A DNA stretch of 64,000 bases from WTJH01 sp049598145 (lineage in GTDB: Bacteria; Bacteroidota; Bacteroidia; Flavobacteriales; Flavobacteriaceae): NCBI GenBank assembly GCA_049598145.1, contig JBMYNJ010000003.1, forward strand, positions 1 to 64,000. Direction: 5' to 3'. Of the stretch, positions 27,001 to 35,142 are shown in pieces (the first letter of the stretch is position 1; each line of letters starts with the position of its first letter). A program made the position numbers and the translations under genes. Below the pieces are notes generated by a model. It was not told the DNA's origin and did not search any database. It worked only from the letters and a program-made list of their open reading frames with translations.

Positions 27001-27222
27001 TTACCACAAGATATGATCGCCAACACGCCATTTACAGGTGTTGACATCTCCCTTATTGGAAACAACCTATTATTGTTGTATTCTAAAGTAGGTCACGGTG
27101 GTGGTTTAGATCCTTCAGAAATTGAAGGTAGCGGATCCATTGCAGGTTCTTACCGTCACGTAGAAGGAGGTCAGTTGCCTCCAGCACGTACCATTGGACT
27201 AAACGTGAAACTTAACTTCTAA
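24097..27222 (+). CDS. SusC/RagA-family TonB-dependent outer-membrane receptor
   Basis: Outer-membrane transporter that works with the SusD-like lipoprotein downstream to import a ligand using TonB energy. The 1041-aa protein has a signal peptide (1-20, ending ALAQ), a carboxypeptidase-regulatory-like domain (about 22-100, with PLPGATVLEQGTSNGVTTDF), a TonB-box region near DEIVVSALGV and a plug (to about 225, with LYVVDGVKL and VLKGAAATALYGVDARNGVV). The 22-strand barrel follows, ending in ARTIGLNVKLNF. Codon use is strongly skewed to CGT, AAC, TAC and TTC, suggesting very high expression. The SusD gene starts 12 nt later. The substrate is unknown; no enzyme gene adjoins it. Confidence 0.93.
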   Translation: MKSVMQVLLLSVFCLSMALAQKTVTGMVLDDAGMPLPGATVLEQGTSNGVTTDFDGNYSIEVAEGAILEVSFVGYTTASEQVGAGDTLNFTLTSDNELDEIVVSALGVSRDQKSIGYAQQTVVGDRLVQAKDTDLNVSLTGKVAGVQMIGGSSSTFDAGFLRLRGETGVLYVVDGVKLFSQTDVNTDNIANLTVLKGAAATALYGVDARNGVVLITTKSAEKGQSNFSIDHTTQMTNVSILPNYQDEYGGGYYQQWDTFAYNAATDPVEWAAFNGQRIPYYAADESWGPRLDGTLVRHWDSWIPGHPEFGQLRPWEANPDNVRDFYQTAISNNTSLVWAKGGDDYSIRTAIRNLKQTLVMPNSGRDQVDVNVRGSFNLTDKIELYAGMNYQFRETRNSPTNGYGGLGSNFNQWWQRQLDMDRLKSNYFFEGNYYSWNSRSARNSRPLYWDAPHFGPDNNLNIQRKDVIFGNVGANFDLGPGLKANLELRRRFNNYVSNGRTAFGGLELPAFSEASSRYIQNELWGFISYDKRFAGNIDMNLKVGYQMQQNRSNAISASTVGGLSVPNFYSIATSVDRPNYSSTLTQDKLQSNFAAVSLGYSSMLYLDASYRLDWGSTANADDNRLETLGLSASFVFDKLVDFGGLLSFGKLRGGFSQAPIFPGAYQTTTVYNVGNPYGTNASFAVPNTQANPELLGGTRDEMELGLEMRFLKDRIGLDVTYFDRKDKQLPVAIPVAASSGFSGLSINSGQTSSNGIELTLSGTPIQTENLVWDLSVNFATLEKKQDFIAEGIDTQILDSWVSWGGLQLQNRVGEEYGTFVGRRRATDANGNYILTSSGRYTFDTGEVLGSLLPDFTGGIVSNLAYKNWYMNLGLDFQGGGRFFTTSNMFSYYSGLHENTVGNNDLGNPLRDDPANGGGVRRQGVDANGNTVDVYMESQTWGGSYFGVHDEWLYDATYLKLRQMRIGYQLPQDMIANTPFTGVDISLIGNNLLLLYSKVGHGGGLDPSEIEGSGSIAGSYRHVEGGQLPPARTIGLNVKLNF

Positions 27223-27234
27223 TATCAACGAATC

Positions 27235-28686
27235 ATGAAAAAATATTTCAATTATTTAGGAGGATTGGTGTTAGCGATGGGCCTTGCGGTCTCTTGTGAC
27301 ACTGTAGATTTCGGGGATGAAAACCTCAACCCGAACCAGCCCTCTACTGCCTCTACGGCGGCACTACTCACCAATGCGATTCGTACCATTCCTTCCCACG
27401 TAAGTGAAGTGAATAGCAACCTTATGGTGCAGTATATTTCCGAGATCACTTATACTGAGGATTCTCGTTACGAACAATTCGAATGGTCTTATGACGGCTG
27501 GTACTCTGGGCCGCTAAAAGACCTTCAAGAAATCATCGATTTGAATTCTCAGGCTCCCGAAAATTATACTGGAGGGGGAACAACTGCAAATCAGATCGCT
27601 GTAGCTCGTATTTTACAAACCTACTATTTCCACTACTTAACAGACCGTTGGGGTGCAGTTCCTTACGATCGTTCAGAAATCCTCAGAGGAGCTCAAAACT
27701 TGAAGCCTGCCTTTGCACAACAAGAGGATATCTACTTAGGTAGCGGTGGTCTATTTGATGAAATCGATGCGGCTCTTGCTCAAATCGACGACTCGGGTAG
27801 CGTTAATGGCGATATCCTTTTCGACGGAAATATGGCGCATTGGAGAAAGTTTGCTAACACCCTTAAAATGGTAATGGCTTTACGTATCTCTCAGCGTAAC
27901 GCCAGTGTAGCGCAAACCAAATTCATCGAGGCACACAATGCCGGGGTCATTGGAGCTGGTGAAAACATGCACTATCCTTACCTTACTGAGGATAACAATG
28001 ACAACCCCTGGCAAGACCGTTTCCAAACACGGGAAGACTACGCAGTTTCTAACGTGCTTATCGATATGCTTAATGGAGCAAACAACACTGACCCAAGTGA
28101 TGACGATCCTCGTTTAGCTCGATTTGCTGAAACCAACCAAGATGGAGACTATGTTGGATGTCCATATGGAGTAGCCAACCCTAATGTTCTTCAGTCTGAA
28201 ATCTCTTTCATCACTGACGATATCATCTATGATGGTACGGGAGCCGGTGGAATGATGTTTAGCTACGCTCAAATCGCTTTCGGTTATGCAGAAGCTGCTC
28301 ACCGAGGATGGAATGTTCCCGGAGATGCTCCTACTTGGTATAACATCGGAATTCAAGCATCTATGGCCCAATGGGGAGTTGATGCTGCCGCGGCTACTGC
28401 ATACGCAAACGCGCACCCCATAAGCCCAACTGCTCCTATGGAGTCTATCGCTTATGAGAAATATGTGGCTCTTTATATGCAAGGTGCAGAAGCATGGGCT
28501 GAGTGGAGACGTTTAGATCACCCTCAACTAGCTCCCGCAGCAGATGCGCTTTCTGGATCAGGAATTCCTGTACGTAACGGGTACTCTGCCCTTACACGTG
28601 AGCTAAACGCTGACAACTACAATGCAGCGGTTCAAGCGCAAGGAACAGATAACCAGGATACACGACTTTGGTGGGATGTAAACTAA
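27235..28686 (+). CDS. SusD/RagB-family outer-membrane lipoprotein (SusD-like_2 type)
   Basis: Ligand-binding lid that pairs with the SusC barrel at the cell surface. The 483-aa protein has a lipoprotein signal peptide with lipobox LAVSC at Cys21-22, then the all-helical TPR-like SusD fold. Recognisable parts are the N-terminal FGDENLNPNQPSTAS, the central YYFHYLTDRWGAVPYDRSEI and the C-terminal YEKYVALYMQGAEAWAEWRR, which resemble the SusD-like_2 subgroup. It shares the skewed codon use of its partner SusC. A terminator 25 nt downstream closes the operon. Confidence 0.9.
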   Translation: MKKYFNYLGGLVLAMGLAVSCDTVDFGDENLNPNQPSTASTAALLTNAIRTIPSHVSEVNSNLMVQYISEITYTEDSRYEQFEWSYDGWYSGPLKDLQEIIDLNSQAPENYTGGGTTANQIAVARILQTYYFHYLTDRWGAVPYDRSEILRGAQNLKPAFAQQEDIYLGSGGLFDEIDAALAQIDDSGSVNGDILFDGNMAHWRKFANTLKMVMALRISQRNASVAQTKFIEAHNAGVIGAGENMHYPYLTEDNNDNPWQDRFQTREDYAVSNVLIDMLNGANNTDPSDDDPRLARFAETNQDGDYVGCPYGVANPNVLQSEISFITDDIIYDGTGAGGMMFSYAQIAFGYAEAAHRGWNVPGDAPTWYNIGIQASMAQWGVDAAAATAYANAHPISPTAPMESIAYEKYVALYMQGAEAWAEWRRLDHPQLAPAADALSGSGIPVRNGYSALTRELNADNYNAAVQAQGTDNQDTRLWWDVN

Positions 28687-28710
28687 AGTTCATATTCCAA
28701 TCTATTCAAG

Positions 28711-28742
28711 AAAAGCACCTATATTGTAGGTGCTTTTTTTTT
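28711..28742 (+). terminator. Terminator after the first SusC/SusD pair
   Basis: Perfect 11-bp stem (28711-28721 with 28727-28737), 5-nt loop, continuing into a run of T residues. It ends the SusC/SusD transcript before the next gene at 28751. Confidence 0.9.
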
Positions 28743-28750
28743 AACTATAT

Positions 28751-29446
28751 ATGATGAAAAAACTATTATTATTCTGCTTAACAGGATGGATATGCGCTGT
28801 CAATGCTCAAGTATTATCGGTCAGTGAAACGGATATGTTTCGTTCTGGAAATATGTTCCTATCCGAGAACAACAGAAAGTATTCCGATATGGAAGGCACC
28901 CCCTATTGGAAAGATACCTTCGAAGCTGGTGAAATTCTTTTCGTCAGCGAACAAATTTTTGAAGGGAAAATCCGCTACGATATAGCCGCCCAAGTCTTTG
29001 AGTTTAAAAACGAAAATGGACAAGTGTTCCAACTAGAGCCTGCCGAAATTTTGCAAATTGCCTATGGAGGAACCCAATTTATCCCAGCCCAGAAACTCCG
29101 TATTGACGCGATCAAAAAACCTCCTGTATACTTTCAGGTTTTGGTGACACCCGCCCCCTATGGACTATTGGCTAGTCATACCAAAAAGGTGGTCATGCCT
29201 CGAAGAGATGGAATTGCTGTACCTGGACAACCCCTCGACAGCCAGAAAAATAAGTGGGAAGATGAGATCGCTTATTATTTAGTAGTCGATAAACGAGTAA
29301 TGAATTTACCTAAAAGTGTGAAAAAATTAAACGCAATTGATGCTTTTCAAGATTTTGACCTAAAAACAATCGTTAAAAAAAATAAGATTAGTGTAAAAAA
29401 AGAAGCAGATTTAATTCGATTACTGAAAATACTAAACGAACTATAG
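28751..29446 (+). CDS. Exported hypothetical protein between the two SusC/SusD pairs
   Basis: I do not recognise this family. The 231-aa product has a clear signal peptide (residues 1-19, cut after VNAQ) and no lipobox, so it is probably periplasmic. The body is mixed: a short beta-rich part (YDIAAQVFEFKNENGQVFQL), then a lysine-rich C-terminal half ending in VKKEADLIRLLKILNEL. No catalytic motif is apparent. It begins only 9 nt after the terminator T run and its own promoter is unclear. An ATG at 28754 is an equal alternative. Its position between two transporter pairs may be coincidental. Confidence 0.75.
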   Translation: MMKKLLLFCLTGWICAVNAQVLSVSETDMFRSGNMFLSENNRKYSDMEGTPYWKDTFEAGEILFVSEQIFEGKIRYDIAAQVFEFKNENGQVFQLEPAEILQIAYGGTQFIPAQKLRIDAIKKPPVYFQVLVTPAPYGLLASHTKKVVMPRRDGIAVPGQPLDSQKNKWEDEIAYYLVVDKRVMNLPKSVKKLNAIDAFQDFDLKTIVKKNKISVKKEADLIRLLKILNEL

Positions 29447-29475
29447 ATCTTTTTAGAATTGTATTAATTTTTAGT

Positions 29476-29483
29476 TATATTGG
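29476..29483 (+). promoter_or_regulatory. Possible -7 box of the second SusC/SusD pair
   Basis: TATATTGG matches TAnnTTTG except for one base. It lies 44 nt before the chosen ATG at 29528 and just upstream of the shared leader motif. The -33 element is not clear. Confidence 0.4.
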
Positions 29484-29490
29484 ATGCCCA

Positions 29491-29501
29491 ATTTATTAAC
29501 T
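29491..29501 (+). repeat. Leader motif shared by the two SusC genes, copy 2
   Basis: ATTTATTAACT, identical to 24068-24078, 26 nt before the SusC start at 29528. Confidence 0.4.
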
Positions 29502-29527
29502 GTTGTTTAACAAAAAACAAAAAAAGT

Positions 29528-32500
29528 ATGAAAAGCTTGCAAAAAGTAACATTATTGTTCTTTTTGGGGATTGGTCTAACCTTTGCTCAAAAGACAATAA
29601 CGGGGACAGTGACAGACGATCAAGGTCTGCCATTACCTGGAGCTACGGTACTCGTTCAAGGAAGTTCCAATGGAGTGGCCACTGATTTTGATGGGAACTA
29701 TTCCATACAAGCCAACGAAGGAGATGTCCTTGAAATCAGTTTCATAGGGTATAAAACCGTCACGCTTCCAGTGGGTGCAGAGGATCAACTCAATGCAAGC
29801 CTTCAAGCAGCGAATGAGCTGGAGGAGGTTGTCGTATCGGGATATTCTACTGCTACAAAAGAATCATTTACCGGAACCCAAAAGACAATCCAAGCCGAAG
29901 TGTTAGAGGCCAAAAACGTGGCAAACGTTACTCAAGCACTCGCAGGGGAATCGGCTGGAGTAAATGTAATCAACACATCGGGACAGCCCGGAACGGCATC
30001 TTCCATCCGTATTAGAGGGATTGGAACCGTTAACGGGAGTCGCGGACCCCTATTAGTCTTGGATGGGGTGCCTTATGATGGGCCTTCAAGTGCCATTAAC
30101 CCCGCAGACATTGAGTCGACCACTGTATTGAAAGATGCATCTGCAACGGCGATTTATGGTGCTCGTGGGGCTAACGGGGTAATCTTGATTAACACCAAAA
30201 AAGGAGGAAAAGGAACTACACAAATCAATGTAGACACCAAAACGGGAGTCAACTTCCGTCTATTACCGCGCTACAGCACGATTGAGTCTCCTGAAACTTT
30301 TGTCGGATTGGTATGGGAAAATCTCTTTAACAGAGACTGGGCCTCTAATGGAACAGATGCCAATGGCAATTTAGATGCAGCTTATGCGCCTAGCGCAACC
30401 GCTTATGCAAATGCCAATTTGTTTGTAGGAGGAACTGGAATCGATGCACGTTATAATATGTGGAGCAGTCCAGCTGCCGATCAATTAATCGATCCATCCA
30501 CTCGTACAGTAGTGCCTTCAGCTCAGCGTTTGTATACGCCTGAAGATTGGGACGACTATGCTTTCCAAAACTCTATTCGTCAGGAAACGAATCTAAGTAT
30601 CAGCGGTGGTGATCAAAAAACCCAATACTTTACTTCTTTCGGATACTTGGAGGATGTAGGTTATGCTGTAAATACAGACTTTAAACGATACTCTACTCGT
30701 TTAAATCTAACTTCTAAACTCAACGATTGGTTAACAGGTTCTATGCGAATCGGATATTCCTACGGTGATTTTAACGACCCTGGGCAGTCTTCGGACTCTG
30801 GAAGTGTTTTCTGGTTTACCGATAACATTCCTGCGATTTTTCCGCTCTTTAAGCGTTACGACGAAACCGTAAACCCAATCGTTCCACAAGCCACTCCATA
30901 CGATGATGCAATCTATGGAGGATATCAGTATGATTATGGCCTTGGGCGTAGCTTTGGAGCCCTAACAAACTCTATTGCCGATGCCAATTTAAGTACGCGT
31001 AATACAATTACACACGCCTTAAATACCAATACGTCATTTAAAGTTGAGTTGGCTGAGGGATTAAAATTCGAAACAAGTTTAGGTACTACCTACTCTAATG
31101 CAGCACGTAACTATCGCAACGATCCTTTCTACGGACCTAATGCGGGACAAAACGGTTATATCTCAAAATCCAAAACGGAGGTCTTAACCACCAACCTATT
31201 GGCCCTACTTCGTTACTCACGCAACTTTGGAGCCCACTCGGTGAGTGCCTTTGCTGCACATGAAGCCTACAGTTATTCTCTATCCTTTATGAATGCTAAT
31301 AAGTTCAATCTTGTAATTCCGGATGGAGTAGAATTAAACAACGCTGTAGTCGCCGGTTCCCCAGCAACTTCCTATACCAACGAGTTCCGTTTGGAAAGTT
31401 TCTTCGGGCAAGTGGACTATGGCTATAACGACAAGTATTTCTTTAATGGAACGCTTCGTCGAGACGGATCTTCTCGTTTCGTTAGAGAAAAGTGGGATAA
31501 CTTCGGAGCGATTGGATTGGCCTGGTTAGTCTCTAAAGAAGACTTTATGGCGAGCCAAAATATCTTTAGTTCCTTAAAATTTAAAGCCTCTTACGGACTC
31601 ATCGGAGAACAAGGTGGGGTAGGTTTTTATCCGGGATACGACTTATTTGAAATGCAAAACCTAAACGACGAAATCTCTTTGTCTTTTTCAACCAAAGGAA
31701 ATCCTGATCTCACTTGGGAGGTTTCCAAGCAATTCCAAACAGGAATCGAGTTTGAAATTGGAAATGTTTTAGAAGGTACAATCGATTACTACGTTAAAAA
31801 TACAGACGATCTCCTTTTTGACCGCCGTGTAGGGCCTTCTTTAGGATATGCATTCTTAAGGGTAAACGACGGAGCTTTACGGAATCAAGGATTGGAGTTT
31901 GATTTAACGGCTCACTTAATTCAAAAACAAAATTTCTTCCTGGACTTTACCGTGAATGGAGAAATGATCAAAAACGAAATGACTCGTTTACCGATCGATC
32001 CCGCTACTGGAGAGCAGAAAGTCATCGACATCAGTGGTTCCTTTGGACGTGCTGTCGGGTATTCTATCTTCGACTTTTACATTCGTGAATTTGCAGGCGT
32101 AGACCCCGATTCTGGAGTACCATTATACAATCAATACTACTACGATGAAAATAGTAACGGTGCTTTAGATGCTGGTGAAGGAATCGAATCGCTCTTTGAG
32201 TATCAAGATGAATTTCCGGATCGTGCCATCTCAATGGAAGAAACAAAAACCTATGCATCTGCTACAAAGAAATTTGTAGGCAAGTCGCCCTTCCCTAAAG
32301 TACGAGGTGCTTTCCGCTTAAATGCAGGATTTGGAAACTTTGACCTGAGTGCGCAGTTCCTTTACAGTATTGGCGGATATGCCTATGACTCTGCATACGC
32401 CGGCCTAATGCACAACCGTGCAGCAGGAGGTAACAACTACCACACCGATATTCTTAATCGCTGGCAAGCGCCGGGAGACGCTACAGACGTGCCCCGTTTG

Positions 32501-32782
32501 GATTCAAATTTAACTTCAAACGTAAACAGCACTTCTACGCGTTTCTTAACAAAAGCCGATTACCTCAACCTAAACAACGTTCGTTTGGGATACAGTTTCA
32601 CGAAAGACCAATTAAACAGTAGTTTCCTTAAAGGAATTGATCTTTGGGTATCTGGTGATAATCTAATGCTCCTCTCTGCTCGTGACGGGTTTAACCCCGC
32701 AACTGCTGAAACAGGAGGATCGGACACTTACCGCTATCAACCCCTTTCTACGGTAACTAGTGGTGTACGTATTAAATTCTAA
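29528..32782 (+). CDS. SusC/RagA-family TonB-dependent outer-membrane receptor
   Basis: Second SusC-type importer, 1084 aa from MKSLQKVTLLFFLGIGLTFA. The frame opens 16 codons earlier (29480), but the residues there do not look like a signal peptide and the leader motif lies within them, so ATG at 29528 is preferred. Domains are the signal peptide (about 1-20), the carboxypeptidase-regulatory-like domain (LPLPGATVLVQGSSNGVATD), a TonB box EEVVVSGYS, a plug with VLDGVPYDG and TVLKDASATAIYGARGANGV, and the barrel, which ends TSGVRIKF. The SusD partner starts 2 nt after its stop. Codon use is less skewed than in the first pair. Confidence 0.92.
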   Translation: MKSLQKVTLLFFLGIGLTFAQKTITGTVTDDQGLPLPGATVLVQGSSNGVATDFDGNYSIQANEGDVLEISFIGYKTVTLPVGAEDQLNASLQAANELEEVVVSGYSTATKESFTGTQKTIQAEVLEAKNVANVTQALAGESAGVNVINTSGQPGTASSIRIRGIGTVNGSRGPLLVLDGVPYDGPSSAINPADIESTTVLKDASATAIYGARGANGVILINTKKGGKGTTQINVDTKTGVNFRLLPRYSTIESPETFVGLVWENLFNRDWASNGTDANGNLDAAYAPSATAYANANLFVGGTGIDARYNMWSSPAADQLIDPSTRTVVPSAQRLYTPEDWDDYAFQNSIRQETNLSISGGDQKTQYFTSFGYLEDVGYAVNTDFKRYSTRLNLTSKLNDWLTGSMRIGYSYGDFNDPGQSSDSGSVFWFTDNIPAIFPLFKRYDETVNPIVPQATPYDDAIYGGYQYDYGLGRSFGALTNSIADANLSTRNTITHALNTNTSFKVELAEGLKFETSLGTTYSNAARNYRNDPFYGPNAGQNGYISKSKTEVLTTNLLALLRYSRNFGAHSVSAFAAHEAYSYSLSFMNANKFNLVIPDGVELNNAVVAGSPATSYTNEFRLESFFGQVDYGYNDKYFFNGTLRRDGSSRFVREKWDNFGAIGLAWLVSKEDFMASQNIFSSLKFKASYGLIGEQGGVGFYPGYDLFEMQNLNDEISLSFSTKGNPDLTWEVSKQFQTGIEFEIGNVLEGTIDYYVKNTDDLLFDRRVGPSLGYAFLRVNDGALRNQGLEFDLTAHLIQKQNFFLDFTVNGEMIKNEMTRLPIDPATGEQKVIDISGSFGRAVGYSIFDFYIREFAGVDPDSGVPLYNQYYYDENSNGALDAGEGIESLFEYQDEFPDRAISMEETKTYASATKKFVGKSPFPKVRGAFRLNAGFGNFDLSAQFLYSIGGYAYDSAYAGLMHNRAAGGNNYHTDILNRWQAPGDATDVPRLDSNLTSNVNSTSTRFLTKADYLNLNNVRLGYSFTKDQLNSSFLKGIDLWVSGDNLMLLSARDGFNPATAETGGSDTYRYQPLSTVTSGVRIKF

Positions 32783-32784
32783 AA

Positions 32785-34326
32785 ATGAAGAATATGAAAA
32801 ATATTAAAACCCTTTACGTAGCACTAAGTGTCGCAGTTACACTTATCGCATGTGAGAAAGATTTTCTTGAAACACGCCCTACTGAGTTAGTCTCTGCTGA
32901 GGATATTCAGGAAGCATCTGTGTTGAATCCAGGTTTGCAAGCTGCAAATGTTGGAGGTATCTATGCCACGATGTATCAGGCAGGTTCCGGAGGAACAAGT
33001 GGTCACGATGATTTTGGACACAAAGGATATGATATCTATGGAGATATGTTGTCTGGAGACATGGTATTGGGAGCAATTATCTATGGATGGTACCGTAGCA
33101 TTACAGAATTCCAAACCACGACAGACTTTACTTTTACGGATAATTATCAAGTTTGGCGCTTCTACTACCGTGTCATTTTCGCAGCAAACATCGTCATCGA
33201 TGGGTTGACTTCTGAAGATCAGCCCGTACCTGCAAATGCAGATGGACGTCACTATTTAGGCCAGGCCAAAGCCATGCGTGCATGGGCATATTTCTACTTA
33301 GCTCAATATTTCCAAGAAAATCCTGGAAACCAGAGTGAAGAAATTTTACCCATCTACACCAATACTCAAGATCCCAACCAGGGATTGAGTTCAGCCTCTG
33401 ACGTTTATGATCTAATCTTTTCCGATTTAGAAGATTCAACTGCTGGAGCAATTACGCTTTTAAGCGATTTTACTCGTTCGGCCAAGAGTGAAGTAGATGT
33501 AAACATTGCTCGCGGAATTGCTGCCTATGCTCACGGAGCTCGAGGAACTGCAGACGATTGGACTGCCGTACGCACCCTTACGGATGCGATCTTAGCCGAT
33601 GTCGGGGGGAATTTAATGACTGCATCTGAAGTAGTTTACGATTCCGCTACTGGCACTGGAGGAGGATTCAACGACGCCAGCATCCCCGGATGGATGTGGG
33701 GTGTGGATCTTACCAATGATAGCGATCTAGGACTAATCTCTTGGTGGGGAGTAATGGATGTCTTTACCTACAGCTATGCTTGGGCTGGAGACGGGAAATC
33801 CATTGACCTCGGACTACACGCTCAAATCGCTGCAAACGATGTGCGATTGGGACAATTCCAAGGCGATATTTACGGACGTCCCGGGATGTTTTTACCTTAT
33901 GGGAAGTTCTTCCACCCCAACCGTACGATTGGTGGACAACGAGCCATCGATGCCGACTATGTATACATGCGGGTAGCAGAAATGCATTTACTCAATGCAG
34001 AGGCTCGTGCCAATACAGGGGATGATGCTGGTGCACAACAGAAATTAACGCAATTAATTACTGCGCGTACCTCAGACGGCACAGACCCCTACAACGTAGG
34101 TGCTCTATCTGGACAGGCTTTAAAAGATGCCATTTATCTCCAAACGAGAATTGAGCTTTGGGGAGAAGGAAAGTCCTATTTAGCTATGAAGCGTAACCGT
34201 GCAACGATTACTCGTGGATCAAACCACTTATCATTTGCTGGAGATCAGTTTAGTTTTGACGATGACAAGTTGACTTTTGAAATTCCAGAATTGGAAATTT
34301 TAAACAACCCGGAGATCAGTAACTAA
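32785..34326 (+). CDS. SusD/RagB-family nutrient-binding outer-membrane lipoprotein
   Basis: Surface lid lipoprotein of the second pair, 513 aa. It has a signal peptide with lipobox LIAC (Cys at about residue 23) followed by the typical EKDFLETRPTELVS start of mature SusD proteins. TPR-like helices include YLGQAKAMRAWAYFYLAQYF, and the C-terminal region has YVYMRVAEMHLLNAEARANT followed by an IELWGEGKSY block. It closes with PELEILNNPEISN. It starts directly after the SusC stop, so translation is probably coupled. The ligand is unknown. Confidence 0.92.
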   Translation: MKNMKNIKTLYVALSVAVTLIACEKDFLETRPTELVSAEDIQEASVLNPGLQAANVGGIYATMYQAGSGGTSGHDDFGHKGYDIYGDMLSGDMVLGAIIYGWYRSITEFQTTTDFTFTDNYQVWRFYYRVIFAANIVIDGLTSEDQPVPANADGRHYLGQAKAMRAWAYFYLAQYFQENPGNQSEEILPIYTNTQDPNQGLSSASDVYDLIFSDLEDSTAGAITLLSDFTRSAKSEVDVNIARGIAAYAHGARGTADDWTAVRTLTDAILADVGGNLMTASEVVYDSATGTGGGFNDASIPGWMWGVDLTNDSDLGLISWWGVMDVFTYSYAWAGDGKSIDLGLHAQIAANDVRLGQFQGDIYGRPGMFLPYGKFFHPNRTIGGQRAIDADYVYMRVAEMHLLNAEARANTGDDAGAQQKLTQLITARTSDGTDPYNVGALSGQALKDAIYLQTRIELWGEGKSYLAMKRNRATITRGSNHLSFAGDQFSFDDDKLTFEIPELEILNNPEISN

Positions 34327-34343
34327 GTCGATTCTTAAATTCC

Positions 34344-34375
34344 AAAAAAACCCACCCTTGCGGTGGGTTTTTTTA
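34344..34375 (+). terminator. Terminator after the second SusC/SusD pair
   Basis: Stem CCCACC (34351-34356) with GGTGGG (34362-34367), 5-nt loop, flanked by seven A and seven T residues that extend the stem. Confidence 0.88.
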
Positions 34376-34390
34376 TGCCTATGAATTAGC

Positions 34391-34398
34391 TACCTTTA
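34391..34398 (+). promoter_or_regulatory. -7-like box immediately before rlmB
   Basis: TACCTTTA fits TAnnTTTG except for the final base and ends 5 nt before the ATG. If used, the mRNA would start at or within a few bases of the start codon. Confidence 0.4.
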
Positions 34399-34403
34399 AA
34401 CCG

Positions 34404-35138
34404 ATGACCACAACTTATATATACGGAATACGAGCCATTTTAGAAGCCTTAGAAAACGATCAAGAAATCGAAAAAGTATTTTTAGCGCAAAATGTAAAAA
34501 GCCCGCTCTTCAGAACTTTAGAGACGCAACTCCGCAACGAAAAAGTCCCCCACAGTTATGTGCCGGATGCTCGAATGCAAAAGTTTAACGATCGAAATCA
34601 TCAAGGGGCAGTAGCCCGAGTATCCCCTGTAAAATTTGTCCCGCTAGAATCCCTAATCGAAGAAGCTATCCAACTGGAGGTTCCTCCGACTTTTATTCTT
34701 TTAGACGGCCTAACCGACCCCCGAAACCTGGGAGCGATCTTTCGCACGGCTGCTGCTCAAAAGGTCAATGGTATTGTTCTCCCTCAAAGTGGTGGAGCCC
34801 CCCTCAATGCCGATGCGATAAAAACCTCGGCAGGTGGAGTGTTTTCAGTACCCGTTGCCCAAGTCGCGCATCTGAAAGATGCTGCTTTTCTCTTCCAACA
34901 ATACGAAATCCCTTTGATGGCCCTGACCGAAAAAACATCTGAATCTATATACGCTCTGGAACTCAATCAACCCTTAGCCCTGGTTCTGGGAAATGAGGAA
35001 AAGGGAATTCATCCCAGTCTTTTAAAACTCTGTTCCCTCCAAGGAAAACTGCCGATGCAAGGAAGTATCGCTTCTTTAAATGTATCCGTTGCTTGTGGGG
35101 TGTGTTTATACGAAATCTATCGACAACGCAATTTCTAA
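34404..35138 (+). CDS. rlmB: 23S rRNA (guanosine-2'-O)-methyltransferase, RlmB/TrmH family
   Basis: SPOUT methyltransferase expected to methylate the ribose of a 23S rRNA guanosine. The 244-aa protein has the N-terminal substrate-binding domain (TTTYIYGIRAILEALENDQE) and the knotted catalytic domain. SPOUT motifs are visible: LLDGLTDPRNLGAIFRTAAA, then LALVLGNEEKGIH and ASLNVSVACGVCLYE near the C-terminus. The target assignment rests on family resemblance. It follows a terminator and has its own -7-like box. rarA begins 4 nt later. Confidence 0.85.
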   Translation: MTTTYIYGIRAILEALENDQEIEKVFLAQNVKSPLFRTLETQLRNEKVPHSYVPDARMQKFNDRNHQGAVARVSPVKFVPLESLIEEAIQLEVPPTFILLDGLTDPRNLGAIFRTAAAQKVNGIVLPQSGGAPLNADAIKTSAGGVFSVPVAQVAHLKDAAFLFQQYEIPLMALTEKTSESIYALELNQPLALVLGNEEKGIHPSLLKLCSLQGKLPMQGSIASLNVSVACGVCLYEIYRQRNF

Positions 35139-35142
35139 AGCA

